DNA from: Puniceicoccales bacterium
GTDB taxonomy: Bacteria; Verrucomicrobiota; Verrucomicrobiia; Opitutales; LL51
Length of the DNA stretch: 18,847 bases
Direction of reading: 5' to 3'
Assembly: GCA_031259665.1 (NCBI GenBank)
Contig: JAIRLD010000071.1
Span: 1 to 18,847, forward strand
Shown here: positions 8,070 to 16,120 of the stretch, in pieces
Layout of the letters: each line of letters starts with the position of its first letter
How positions within the stretch are numbered: the first letter of the stretch is position 1
The notes under the pieces: model-generated
The model's database searches: none
The model's input: only the letters and a program-made list of their open reading frames with translations
Told to the model about the DNA's origin: nothing
Translations under genes and position numbers: made by a program

Positions 8070-9179
8070 TTATGGTGGATAAAATCCCGATTTCACTTGT
8101 CTCCCTGAAAAATCAATATTCTTGAGTTCGGCCCACGCTCCATTGGAAGGAATTGTCAATTGGTAAGCCATTACCGCATCACTGGTAACATAAATTGGAG
8201 TATTAGTAGATCTTTGCTCAATCTTATTGCCCAGCAAGTTATACACGCTAACTTCATGCTGTTTGGTTATTCCCAAAATCCTAGGATTACCAAACATTGC
8301 AACTTCATTCTTAGGAATATGATTCACACCTACTGGATTGCTCGAAACGATTGCACACAAAGGAACATGCGGTTGTTGTCCTAATTGTTTTAATGATGCA
8401 GCAAATACGCCGAATAAATTGAGTTCGCCATTATGTCCGTCGCCATGGTGAGAAAATACAAAAACATCTATGTTCCCCAAAAAATTGGCAAATCCTTCCG
8501 TTTGGCTCAATTTTCCCAGCAATGTTGCACTACAGTCTCCGGGAAATAGTATATTTTTCCCAGCATAGGTTACTTTGATCATGAGACTTTGTTCATTTCT
8601 ATTCTTGCTAGCCTTATTTTCCTTAGGGAAAAAGCACGCCACTCGCAGACTCGTATTATCCCTAAAGAAGACCTCTCCATTTTCTTGCCCTCTCATCAAA
8701 GATGAATCCCTATCTGCTATCCATAATCTACCACGAAGCTTATTTTCAAAAAACCGCACATCCTCACCCTGTAATTCTAGTGGTATTCTCACATCATCAT
8801 CTTCCTCGCTCCTAACACCTCCTACAACGACTTTTTCTCTTCCCCTTACAGGGAAAAAATCACCTAGTCCAGAATAATGATCATTATCCATATGCGAAAT
8901 CAACACTAAAGGCTTAATGAAGTTGGGTGTGTTTCCGCCCAATACTCCAAAGACAAAAGTTTTCATTTTATTATGAACTTCGCCCACATTTTCTGGCTTA
9001 CATTTTGTACCACAATCAATAACTACGGCTTCTCTCTCTGTTTTTAACAAAGTGAAACTAGCTTGCCCTACATTAAAAAAATAGACATCTAACTGATCTG
9101 CGCCACATCGCAACAAACCACAAATAAAAAAACCTATACCTCGCAGCAATAATGACATCTTTACCATTTCAACTTTCAT
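8070..9179 (-). CDS. Exported ComEC-like MBL-fold hydrolase, module D (divergent)
   Basis: A 369-residue protein. A hydrophobic N-terminal segment (about residues 8-24) suggests export. Motifs in order are YFFNVGQASFTLL (33-45), VIDCGT (53-58), ISHMDNDHYSG (94-104; H96, D98, D100, H101), NEQS followed by ILFPGD (210-215) and FSHHGDGHNGE (242-252). The SHxDxDH form and the NxxS...LFPGD arrangement are those of ComEC hydrolase domains and secreted ComEC-like MBL proteins. Modules A-C have THNHxDH instead. The tail PIYVTSDAVMAYQ corresponds to the PIFVTCD..HGYYE tail of module B. It lies 33 bases after the module D helical gene. A nuclease or phosphodiesterase role outside the cytoplasm is inferred from the family, not shown. 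Confidence 0.88.
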   Translation of the reverse strand: MKVEMVKMSLLLRGIGFFICGLLRCGADQLDVYFFNVGQASFTLLKTEREAVVIDCGTKCKPENVGEVHNKMKTFVFGVLGGNTPNFIKPLVLISHMDNDHYSGLGDFFPVRGREKVVVGGVRSEEDDDVRIPLELQGEDVRFFENKLRGRLWIADRDSSLMRGQENGEVFFRDNTSLRVACFFPKENKASKNRNEQSLMIKVTYAGKNILFPGDCSATLLGKLSQTEGFANFLGNIDVFVFSHHGDGHNGELNLFGVFAASLKQLGQQPHVPLCAIVSSNPVGVNHIPKNEVAMFGNPRILGITKQHEVSVYNLLGNKIEQRSTNTPIYVTSDAVMAYQLTIPSNGAWAELKNIDFSGRQVKSGFYPP

Positions 9180-9212
9180 GTTAGCTATTTTCTCAAGTAT
9201 TATTATCCATAC

Positions 9213-9902
9213 TCAAAACCCCTCCTCCTCAACAGCTACCCTCTCCTCTAACATAGTATTTATTCTCTGAAGCATCCTTCTAGCAGTCTCCTGCATGCTA
9301 CCCCTATGTTTTTCTAACAATTCTTTCGCTATGGAAATCGGGTATTCTTCATAATTCTTTTTCCATCTGTTTCCTTCTCGCCTTTCTGTTTGTGACAAAA
9401 ATAACAGCCATGCCCATCGAATCATATGATTTTGTGACGTTATTCCTGCGTTGAACACTTGCCCATCAAATGTAAAATTCTCCTCCTCAATTATTAATCG
9501 TATAATCGTAAAAATAATACTATTCCATAATGGCACACGTCCCCCTACTGAATAAAAAGCACATGTAAAAATACATAATGCTTGCAAACGTTGATCCGAA
9601 TCTCTTGGCGTAAACCAGGTATTGCCATTTAATTGAAATTTTAATTCTTCGCATGTCTTGAATAATATTGTTTCATTTATACGATTATCATCAGGGCCAT
9701 ATTTATCTAAAAATCTTGAGTATCTAGTGACATCATCAATACTCGCCCATCGGGAAAACCATGGAGGAGGTGGAGGCTGTGGAGGGGGTGGAGACTGACT
9801 ACCTCTAGGTGGGGATGCATTAACACAGTAATTTCCACAGATTATTGACATTCCTAACAAAATATTTAAAAATAAACTTTTCACATCATCCGTAATGGTC
9901 AT
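9213..9902 (-). CDS. Exported helical protein, module D (divergent member)
   Basis: About 229 residues from the ATG at 9902, chosen because AAGGGAG lies six bases upstream of it. An in-frame TTG at 9923 is part of a TTGACA hexamer and is less likely. The N-terminus has a hydrophobic stretch ending in ICGNYC.NAS, close to the VGNC.AS of the other modules. Then comes a proline run (SPPPPQPPPPPW). The remaining domain is helical and only weakly similar to modules A-C: WASIDDV parallels FTSIDDV, then RINET parallels RIDET, then WFTP, LLFLSQ with a later W, and a Leu/Arg-rich C-terminal helix. The same gene order and partner support common descent. The long coiled coil of module A is missing. The function is unknown. 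Confidence 0.8.
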   Translation of the reverse strand: MTITDDVKSLFLNILLGMSIICGNYCVNASPPRGSQSPPPPQPPPPPWFSRWASIDDVTRYSRFLDKYGPDDNRINETILFKTCEELKFQLNGNTWFTPRDSDQRLQALCIFTCAFYSVGGRVPLWNSIIFTIIRLIIEEENFTFDGQVFNAGITSQNHMIRWAWLLFLSQTERREGNRWKKNYEEYPISIAKELLEKHRGSMQETARRMLQRINTMLEERVAVEEEGF

Positions 9903-10103
9903 GATAACATCTCCCTTTGTCAATACATAAATTGATTATTTTTCGTCGGATCGATATTTTTAAATAAAAATTACAAAACTAGGCACAAAACTAGGCTATT
10001 TTCTCTCAATTCTCTCAAATCGATCCGCAGCTACTCCTTGCCATAGATAAATCATAAAAAAACATTGCAAAATTATCGCGAAGATTTATTATGCAAATAA
10101 CCT
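9903..10103. promoter_or_regulatory. Divergent control region between module D and the kinase-like gene
   Basis: The region separates two outward-facing genes. It holds a perfect tandem repeat of ACAAAACTAGGC (9973-9984 and 9985-9996). It also holds a separated inverted repeat, CGGATCGAT (9947-9955) and ATCGATCCG (10019-10027), that flanks the tandem copies. A minus-strand TTGACA lies at 9918-9923. Such symmetry suits regulator binding, but no regulator gene is nearby and no promoter is certain. For the rightward gene, TTGCAA followed 17 bases later by ATTATG is only a weak candidate. Confidence 0.45.
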
Positions 10104-11425
10104 ATGAGAGTAAAATTTTTAATCCTGCTCCATTTCTTTTTCCATTGCACCTATGGAAGCGATGTTTCGAAAGCACTTCAACAATCGAAACCGACGTGGT
10201 TTAAAATCGTCCGCACTAAACGTGCCAATCGCGTTAATCAAACGCCAGAAATAACTCCAGAAACAATGGACCAAAGTCCAAAAGAAATAATTCCGGAGGA
10301 AAAAGTAGATCAAACTCTAGAAACAGTAGATCAAAAACAAAAAAGAAAATTAGAGACGGTTGGCTTTGGGGAAAAATTTCGCTTGGAAGATCTCAGAGGA
10401 TATGTCGCGGAACACTTTAAAAATCCCCTTCCAGAAAAACTGATTTTAAAAAAGACCTATGACTTTTTCGATGGAGTTCCAAAAAAACTTCGTTATTTTA
10501 CGAAAAACTTCTTAAACTTTCCCGATTTTCAAGATGGAGTTGAAATTATAACATCGCCCGGATGGCTCGATAACCGGGGCCATGTGACCGAAGGACAAAT
10601 CGGTAATATCAAAGTCGTACTGAAACGCTCAAAAGACTGGGATGATCCCAACGAAAGAGAAATGTTTTATAAATTTATGGATACTGCGAAGGAGAAATTA
10701 ATGGAATTGGCAACAATTGTAAATGACTACACGCTTTCCGAAGAAGAAAAAAAATTGCGCACCCAAAAAATTCAAAATCAACTCATCGGATTAGGCAATA
10801 TTGTTTCCATCGTCGGCATTACTCAAATTCAACGACCAGATACAACGTCTCCAGAAAAATGTATCGATGAAACAATCGAAATTTTACCAAAAGTCAATGG
10901 TCACACACTATATGATTGCATCAAAAAAAGTTGCCTCCCTATGATACGCCTCGAGGTCTACCCAGAACCCCAAATATTGCCATCAAGTTGTTGTTACAAT
11001 TAACCCAAATTAACTTTACATTGCACAGTTGCGGTTATAAGTGCAGTGATTATTCCAATATCCAAAATATAATGATTGCCCCAAATGGCTCTTCCTTTAC
11101 GCTTAAACTCATCGATTTGGAATCTTTGAAACAAAAAGAACAATTCTTTGTTTCTATTAAAAGTGCTCACAGAATAATTACAGTATTTTGCCAGATTCTA
11201 TTGGGGGAACAATATACAAAACTCGACATAAAAGATCGGTTTAAGGAAGATTTCCGTCTTCTGAAAGAGGCCAGGATTTATTCACCAAAAATCATTGACA
11301 CAATAATGCAACTTTTTGAAGGTGCACTTTTGGAAAATGACGAAAAAAAACCAATTTTAGAAATGATCTTATCAAAACTCGAAGCGCTACTCAATGATAA
11401 TAAAACAGAAAACGATGCCAATTGA
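10104..11425 (+). pseudogene. Exported protein-kinase-like protein split by a frameshift at an A7 tract
   Basis: Two overlapping frames together make about 440 residues. The first (from ATG 10104) opens with MRVKFLILLHFFFHCTYGSD, a clear Sec signal, then a charged linker to about residue 90. Kinase-like landmarks follow: GQIGNIKVVLK (K174 as the ATP-binding Lys) and a hinge-like EILPKVNGHTLYDCI. The frame changes at seven A residues (10923-10929). The present frame runs to a TAA near 11003. The second frame continues with LLLQLTQINFTLH, CSDYSNIQNIMI and LKLIDLESL, matching a catalytic loop and an altered DFG motif. It ends at 11425. One extra A, in DNA or by polymerase slippage, would join the parts. 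The loop spacing is one residue longer than usual and the DFG is IDLE, so activity is uncertain. Kinase-fold assignment is from motifs only. Confidence 0.7.
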
Positions 11426-11573
11426 AAAAAATAACGCCGATAATCTCACTAAAAATAAAGAAAAAAAATGGCGAAAAACAAACCATCGGTGAAAACGAAA
11501 AACCCTAAACAAAAACTCTAATAAAATACGAAATAAAAAAGCCCCCAAAGAAAAATTGCTCCAATGCTAGTCT
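11426..11573. other. A-rich spacer between kinase-like gene and tRNA
   Basis: A very A-rich sequence between convergent genes. I see no clear terminator hairpin. The only open frame is a Lys-rich run of about 17 codons near 11467-11521 without a good ribosome binding site. Confidence 0.4.
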
Positions 11574-11648
<75 letters not shown>

Positions 11649-11665
11649 TCGCTCACATTGCCCCT

Positions 11666-11695
11666 CTAATAAAAATCTGTAGCCGCAAATGTCAA
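11666..11695 (-). promoter_or_regulatory. Promoter of tRNA-Asn
   Basis: On the minus strand a perfect -35 TTGACA (11695-11690) is followed after 18 bases by a -10 TATTAG (11671-11666). A GC-rich discriminator (GAGGGGC) comes next, as is common for stable-RNA promoters under stringent control. Transcription would start about 10 to 15 bases before the mature tRNA 5' end. Confidence 0.75.
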
Positions 11696-11754
11696 CATAA
11701 CTATGTTATAATTTCTTTATGGCTCCTTATACCAAAGGACTCCACCATTTGGAT

Positions 11755-11834
11755 TCCCACAAGGAAGCTATTGTGAGGTTCTACCCCCTAGACTCCCGCA
11801 AGGAAGTTGCTGTAAGGTTCCGCCCCACACACCC
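11755..11834. repeat. Two tandem imperfect 39-bp repeats
   Basis: A unit beginning TCCCACAAGGAAGCTATTG (11755) recurs as TCCCGCAAGGAAGTTGCTG (11794). Both continue into a similar GAGGTTCTACCCC or AAGGTTCCGCCCC tail. A shorter third start (ACCCGCAAGGAG) follows near 11831. They lead straight into the hairpin array and seem to be part of the same repeat-rich spacer. Confidence 0.7.
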
Positions 11835-11836
11835 GC

Positions 11837-12138
11837 AAGGAGTTCGACTCCTTGACCTCTTTCTGCGGCCGAGCCCGGCGCATTCTGCATCGGGCTCGGC
11901 CGCAAGGATCAAATTTTTTCCTTTTAGTTACGCGCAACTCCTGTGCAATTTTGCATAGGAGTTGTGCATAAAAAATGCACATCTATTTTTCAGGCCCGCC
12001 CCACGGCGTAGCCGCGGGGCGGGCCTTTGGCCTCCTGCGGTTTGATCCAGTTTCATTGCCACTGGATAAAACCGCAACTCCAGGTCCAGGGGATGGATCC
12101 CCTGGCAAGGGGGTCCAAGGGGAAAGGATTCCCCCTTG
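11837..12138. repeat. GC-rich array of seven or more hairpins
   Basis: Successive palindromes fill about 300 bases between the tRNA and glgA. They are 11837-11853 (7-base arms); 11864-11877 with 11891-11904 (perfect 14-base arms); 11935-11948 with 11951-11964 (14 bases, one G.U); and 11964-11980 (6-base arms around A5). Next are 11992-12007 with 12011-12026 (16 bases, one mismatch); 12036-12051 with 12061-12076 (16 bases, one mismatch); 12086-12094 with 12097-12105 (9 bases); and 12106-12113 with 12131-12138 (8 bases). The last two, read on the minus strand, align with the 52-base core of the array at 1755-1806. No run of T follows most of them, so simple terminators do not explain the set. 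No coding potential is evident. Confidence 0.85.
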
Positions 12139-12199
12139 CTCTGCGACCTTTATAAGCTTGCACTAATTATAATTTTTATATATTTTTACAAATCATTCC

Positions 12200-13654
12200 A
12201 TGGACGAACACCTCAAAATTTGCATGGTTTCACCGGAGTTATCCCCTTTCGCGAAGGTGGGAGGGCTCGGGGACTGTGTCGCCTCCCTATCGAAATTTAT
12301 CGCCCAGCTAGGCCACACGGTGAAAATCATCTTACCGAAATACGCTTCGATTATTCTTCCGCAGGGTATCATTGAGCATTTCCGACCCATGATAATCAAC
12401 ATGGGATACGGCACAGAATACGGCAAAATCTGGGAATACAGTGAAGGAAATTTGTCTATTTATTTCATCGAATTCGACCGCTATTTCAGTAGAGACGGCA
12501 TTTATAGCGATATTTACGGCGACTATGGTGATAACCACGAGCGTTTCGCTTTTTTATCGCGGGCAGCGATCGATCTATGCTATCACTTGGAATGGATACC
12601 GGACGTATTTCACGGCCACGATTGGACGACGGGCCTCGTACCTGTTCTATTGGATACGGTCGAACGCAAGCGGCCGATGGGGCAATGCGGCAGTGTTTTT
12701 ACGATTCACAATTTACAGCATCACGGTTACGCACCCCGATCGGTTTTAGATTTTCTAGGAATTCCGGGCCATGTGTTTCGTGGGGATGGAGTTGAAGCTT
12801 TTGGGCAGGTTAATATGATGAAAGCTGGGCTTTACTTCGCGTCAAAGTTGACGACGGTAAGCGAAACCTATTCCCGGGAAATTCAAACCCGTGAATTTGG
12901 ATTTGGTTTAGATTCCGTTTTAAAATTTCGGGCTAGTGATTTAATCGGTATTCGCAATGGCATTGACGAAAACATATGGTCACCGGAGAGGGATTTATTT
13001 CTTCCGGCGGGATATTCAGCTAAGAATCTGAAGGGAAAAGCCATTTGCAAAAAAAAATTACAGGAATACTGCAATTTTGCGGTGGATAGGAAGGTACCCG
13101 TACTAGGGGTTGTATCCCGTTTATACGAACAGAAGGGGCTCGATATTTTTGCGAATATTCTACCGAATCTTTTACAAAATTTAGGGATTCAGGTTATTCT
13201 TTTGGGCAATGGGGAAAGCGATTTGGAGTTACGTTTTATTGGGATTGCGAAAAAGTACTACGAGTGCTGTTTTGTGCACATAGGGTTTCAGGAGGCGTTA
13301 TCGCATTTGATAGAAGCGGGGGGAGATTTTTTTATTATGCCGAGTCGATTTGAGCCCTGCGGATTAAATCAGATGTATTCCATGCGTTACGGCACGCTTC
13401 CGATCGCGCGGGCCACCGGGGGTTTAAGAGATACGATTGAAAATTTTTCCGAAGAGAGTGGAATAGGAACGGGATTTTTATTTAAAGATTTGACGGATTC
13501 CGTGCTTTACGACGTGATACGTCGGGCCTGTGAGCTTTATCGTCGTACTCCTGAAGTGATTACGGCAATGCGTAAGCGGGCGATGGGTCAAAACTTTTCC
13601 TGGAGCACCTCTGCGAAACGGTACATCGACGTCTACCGTTGGACAAAAAAATAG
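12200..13654 (+). CDS. glgA: Glycogen (starch) synthase, ADP-glucose type, GT5
   Basis: A 484-residue protein of normal length for bacterial glycogen synthase. It adds glucose from ADP-glucose to the non-reducing end of growing alpha-1,4-glucan in the cytoplasm. The N-terminal domain has SPFAKVGGLGD (15-25), where K19-VGG binds the sugar donor, then FHGHDWTTGLVP and FTIHNLQHHGY. The C-terminal Rossmann domain has IGIRNGIDENIWSP, LGVVSRLYEQKGLD, LLGNGE, and SRFEPCGLNQMYSMRYG followed by ATGGLRDTI with the catalytic Glu in the EPCGL motif. The frame is intact. The start ATG has only a weak ribosome binding site but gives the right N-terminus. No other glycogen gene is adjacent. A hairpin terminator follows at once. 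It is the one clearly conserved housekeeping protein gene here and marks the edge of the accessory region. Confidence 0.97.
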   Translation: MDEHLKICMVSPELSPFAKVGGLGDCVASLSKFIAQLGHTVKIILPKYASIILPQGIIEHFRPMIINMGYGTEYGKIWEYSEGNLSIYFIEFDRYFSRDGIYSDIYGDYGDNHERFAFLSRAAIDLCYHLEWIPDVFHGHDWTTGLVPVLLDTVERKRPMGQCGSVFTIHNLQHHGYAPRSVLDFLGIPGHVFRGDGVEAFGQVNMMKAGLYFASKLTTVSETYSREIQTREFGFGLDSVLKFRASDLIGIRNGIDENIWSPERDLFLPAGYSAKNLKGKAICKKKLQEYCNFAVDRKVPVLGVVSRLYEQKGLDIFANILPNLLQNLGIQVILLGNGESDLELRFIGIAKKYYECCFVHIGFQEALSHLIEAGGDFFIMPSRFEPCGLNQMYSMRYGTLPIARATGGLRDTIENFSEESGIGTGFLFKDLTDSVLYDVIRRACELYRRTPEVITAMRKRAMGQNFSWSTSAKRYIDVYRWTKK

Positions 13655-13656
13655 TG

Positions 13657-13688
13657 AGCGTATGGGCAACCCCGTACGCTTGTTTTTT
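13657..13688 (+). terminator. Rho-independent terminator of glgA
   Basis: AGCGTATGGG and CCCGTACGCT form a 10-bp stem (one G.U pair) with a CAAC loop at 13657-13680. TG and six T residues follow. It starts three bases after the glgA stop. On the other strand a T7 run lies five bases past the stem, so it may also stop transcripts from the converging ankyrin gene. Confidence 0.9.
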
Positions 13689-13762
13689 ATTATTTCTTTT
13701 TCCTATAATTTGGGGGAGGTTTGCTCATTATTACGCAAACAAGCAACGTTCCCCAAAATAGA

Positions 13763-15186
13763 TCATTCATTTCTTAACAGAATAGCCACTTCTTGTAAAA
13801 ATGCCACATTTCCAAGTCTCGTTGCCATTTGCAAAGGCGTTTCGCCGTTTTTGTCTACCTCTCTCAAAAGACTGCCTTTCTCAAAAAACTGGCCAATTGT
13901 CCCGATGGTAATATTCCTTCGACCACTTCTAGAATTTCTGCTCCATCTGGAGACTCAACCACATAATGCAAAGGCGTTTTACCGTTTTGGTCTACCTCTC
14001 TTAAAAGACTGGCAAATTGTTCCGATGGTAATATTCCTCCGACCACTCCTAGGATTTCTGCTCCACCTGGAGACTCAACCGCATAATGCAAAGGCGTTTT
14101 ACCATTTTTGTCCGCCTTTTTCAAAAGATTGGCAAATTGTCCCCATGGTAATATTCCTCCGACCACTCCTAGGATTTCTGCTCCATCTGGAGACTCAACC
14201 GCATAATGCAAAGATGTTTTACCACTTTTGTCCGCCTTTTTCAAAGCTCTGCTCAATTTCCTCGGCAATATTTTACCTAGCATCTTCAGAATCGCTATTC
14301 CATAAGGAGATGCTATCATATAATGCAAAGGCGTTGCGCCATTTCTATCCGCCCGTTTCAAAAGAGTGTGTAATTGTCCCGGTAATACTTCCTCTACTGC
14401 CAATAGGAACTCTTCTCCGTATTCAGAATTCACGGCATCATGCAAAGGCGTAGTTTTGTCGAATTCTCGCTGTGCCTTCAAAAGACTTAGTAACTGTCCC
14501 GGCAGCAATTTTCCAGCCACCGCTCTTAGACACGCTCCACCATAACTGGAGTTTGCCGCATCATGAAAAAGTATATGGCCATCTTCCCCCTCCGGTACCC
14601 ACAAGAGATCGAATAGCCGATTCGGTAAATTGGTATACACGAGTTCTATCAATGCTGCTCCATTCAAAGAATCCGCTGCCATATGCAATGGTACATTGCC
14701 ATTGAACGGATTTGGGGTTACCAAGAACATTTCCAATTGCTGCGGAAATAATTTTTGGACTATGATTTTTAGAAAATTTATTTCCGGATCTACACACTCC
14801 ATCGCCCAATCAAAGGGCGTTTCTTCGTCGTTGTTGTTTATCATTAAGAGCTCCATTAATTGATCTTCCGATAAAATTACAGCTACGTTAAACATGAGCA
14901 TTGCTCCCTCTGCAAACCACGCCGCCCAATGTAAAAGCGTGTTACCATCTTGATTTTGTCTTGCCAAAACGACCGGCCATTGATTTTCAGGGATTTGAAA
15001 CAATGCAAGAACAATGTCTGCGGCCGAAGCATCCAAATCTTTTGCCAAATCAAGCAATCTTGCAATTAGCTCTTCATTTATTCTATCGCCCGCTTCATCT
15101 TCGCTTGGTAGAGACCTGAAGCAATCTCCGCTGGCGGCGAAAATTTGAAAGTTGTTTCCAAATAGCGCTAACAAACAACTTGTCAT
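13763..15186 (-). pseudogene. Ankyrin-type repeat protein, last repeat out of frame
   Basis: The open frame from ATG 15186 gives 440 residues and stops at TGA 13866-13864. It has about nine elongated repeats of roughly 40 residues with the core G.TPLHYAVES..GAEIL, then a short helix of the type LP..Q.A.LL. The last three full units are near identical at DNA level with a 120-bp period (about 13918-14280). The final unit is broken by a 17-bp tandem duplication (13857-13873 and 13874-13890, 14 of 17 bases equal). Without it the protein would run on through REVDKNGETPLQMATRLGN and end at 13763, about 468 residues. The start may also be truncated: a better ribosome binding site and ATGATG at 15214 are out of frame by one A in an A7 run. 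Ankyrin proteins bind other proteins and are common in host-associated bacteria. Confidence 0.8.
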
Positions 15187-15214
15187 AACAATATTTTTAT
15201 TTTTTTCTCATCAT

Positions 15215-15709
15215 ATTTCCTTTCCTAATATTTTATTAATTGACTAATATTTGCCGTAATAACTCACTACGTCAATCTGTATAATATTCATTAATAAAAC
15301 ATAAACAAGTCTTTTATGTAAAATATTTTTCTTTTTCTGAGTGAATATTTCAAATTCTCATAAAACAGGCATCAAAATATAACAAAGCGTCCCAATGCCG
15401 CAGCCGCAATTAATGATATGTATTTCAACTTTCGACCATACCTTAATATTTTATTCTATATTTATTATTTTTTAATATTTATATCGATATGGAGAAAAAT
15501 TTTCCCACAGCTTACAAATATTCTACATTACAGACCAGCATGGCCCGGGATTTTTCCTACAAAATAGCTCGGGATTTCTCCCAATAAACATTCCCGCCCA
15601 ATGTAGCGCGACGTCTACCACTTGATAAAAAATGTTAAAAATAAGAACAAAACACACCCCTTCCTTTGCTTGAGGAGTCCAAGGAATGATTAGTTTAAAT
15701 CCAAGGAGA
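15215..15709. other. AT-rich spacer of about 500 bases
   Basis: No gene is supported here. The left end holds the ribosome binding site AGGAAAGG (minus strand, about 15216-15224) of the ankyrin gene's likely original start. TTGACG occurs further upstream on the minus strand near 15270. A short minus-strand stretch at 15589-15618 translates as VDVALHWAGM, which recalls the LHWAA core of the ankyrin repeats and may be a relic of a lost copy. The rest is low-complexity A/T sequence. Confidence 0.4.
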
Positions 15710-16057
15710 TCACTTTTTTTCCAGCGGCGGAATGATTGTCCCCGGTTTGAGGCCGAAAGATTTGCCCTCGAAAACCTTCCTTCCAATATCGACTAACCGC
15801 GGATCATCCGTAAATCCTTCGCATCTTCCCAAACCTGGAATATCGCAGGATATCAGGTCTTCCCAATCAATTTCCTCAATATCTTCCGTACTGAGAAAAA
15901 CATATCCTTTTTCAAGAATAAGTGGTTTCGGTTCTGCGATCTCTGCCGACATATCCCCAATTCTTACGCTCACTTCTCCCCGTTCTCCGATCCATACGAT
16001 CTCCACAGGGAATTCCTTTACATTGATACTATTTATATTTTCAGCTACATCACTCAT
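15710..16057 (-). CDS. Small acidic protein of unknown function
   Basis: A 115-residue protein with a good ribosome binding site (AAAGGAAATAA before ATG). The sequence is acidic with a beta-rich start (VEIVWIGERGEVSVRIGDM), then an acidic patch (STEDIEEIDWEDLISCD), and ends in a Pro/Lys tail (IIPPLEKK). It has no signal peptide and no repeat. It lies 63 bases downstream of the 899-residue ankyrin gene in the same direction and may share its transcript. I recognise no family. A chaperone or partner of the ankyrin protein is possible from position and acidity but is speculation. Confidence 0.65.
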   Translation of the reverse strand: MSDVAENINSINVKEFPVEIVWIGERGEVSVRIGDMSAEIAEPKPLILEKGYVFLSTEDIEEIDWEDLISCDIPGLGRCEGFTDDPRLVDIGRKVFEGKSFGLKPGTIIPPLEKK

Positions 16058-16120
16058 TTATTTCCTTTCTTTTTATAATCCTTTGAACATCATTGTTTTT
16101 TATAATCAAAAATCAACGGT

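Noticed and set aside
10916..10935. Programmed -1 ribosomal frameshift at the A7 tract
   Set aside because: The zero-frame codons are ATC AAA AAA AGT, which do not fit the X-XXY-YYZ heptamer, and no clear downstream pseudoknot was seen. Indel or transcriptional slippage is simpler.
11467..11521. Lys-rich peptide of about 17 codons
   Set aside because: It lies in an A-rich spacer where Lys codons arise by composition, and it has no convincing ribosome binding site.
11755..12138. CRISPR array
   Set aside because: Repeats are adjacent or palindromic and unequal, without regular unique spacers, and no cas gene is present.
13662..14453. Plus-strand open frame of 263 codons downstream of glgA
   Set aside because: It starts inside the glgA terminator and then runs antisense through the 120-bp ankyrin repeats. 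The minus-strand frame explains the sequence.
15523..15786. Minus-strand 87-codon frame
   Set aside because: It starts inside the 115-residue gene in another frame and has no ribosome binding site. Only a short LHWAGM stretch is of interest, as a possible ankyrin relic.
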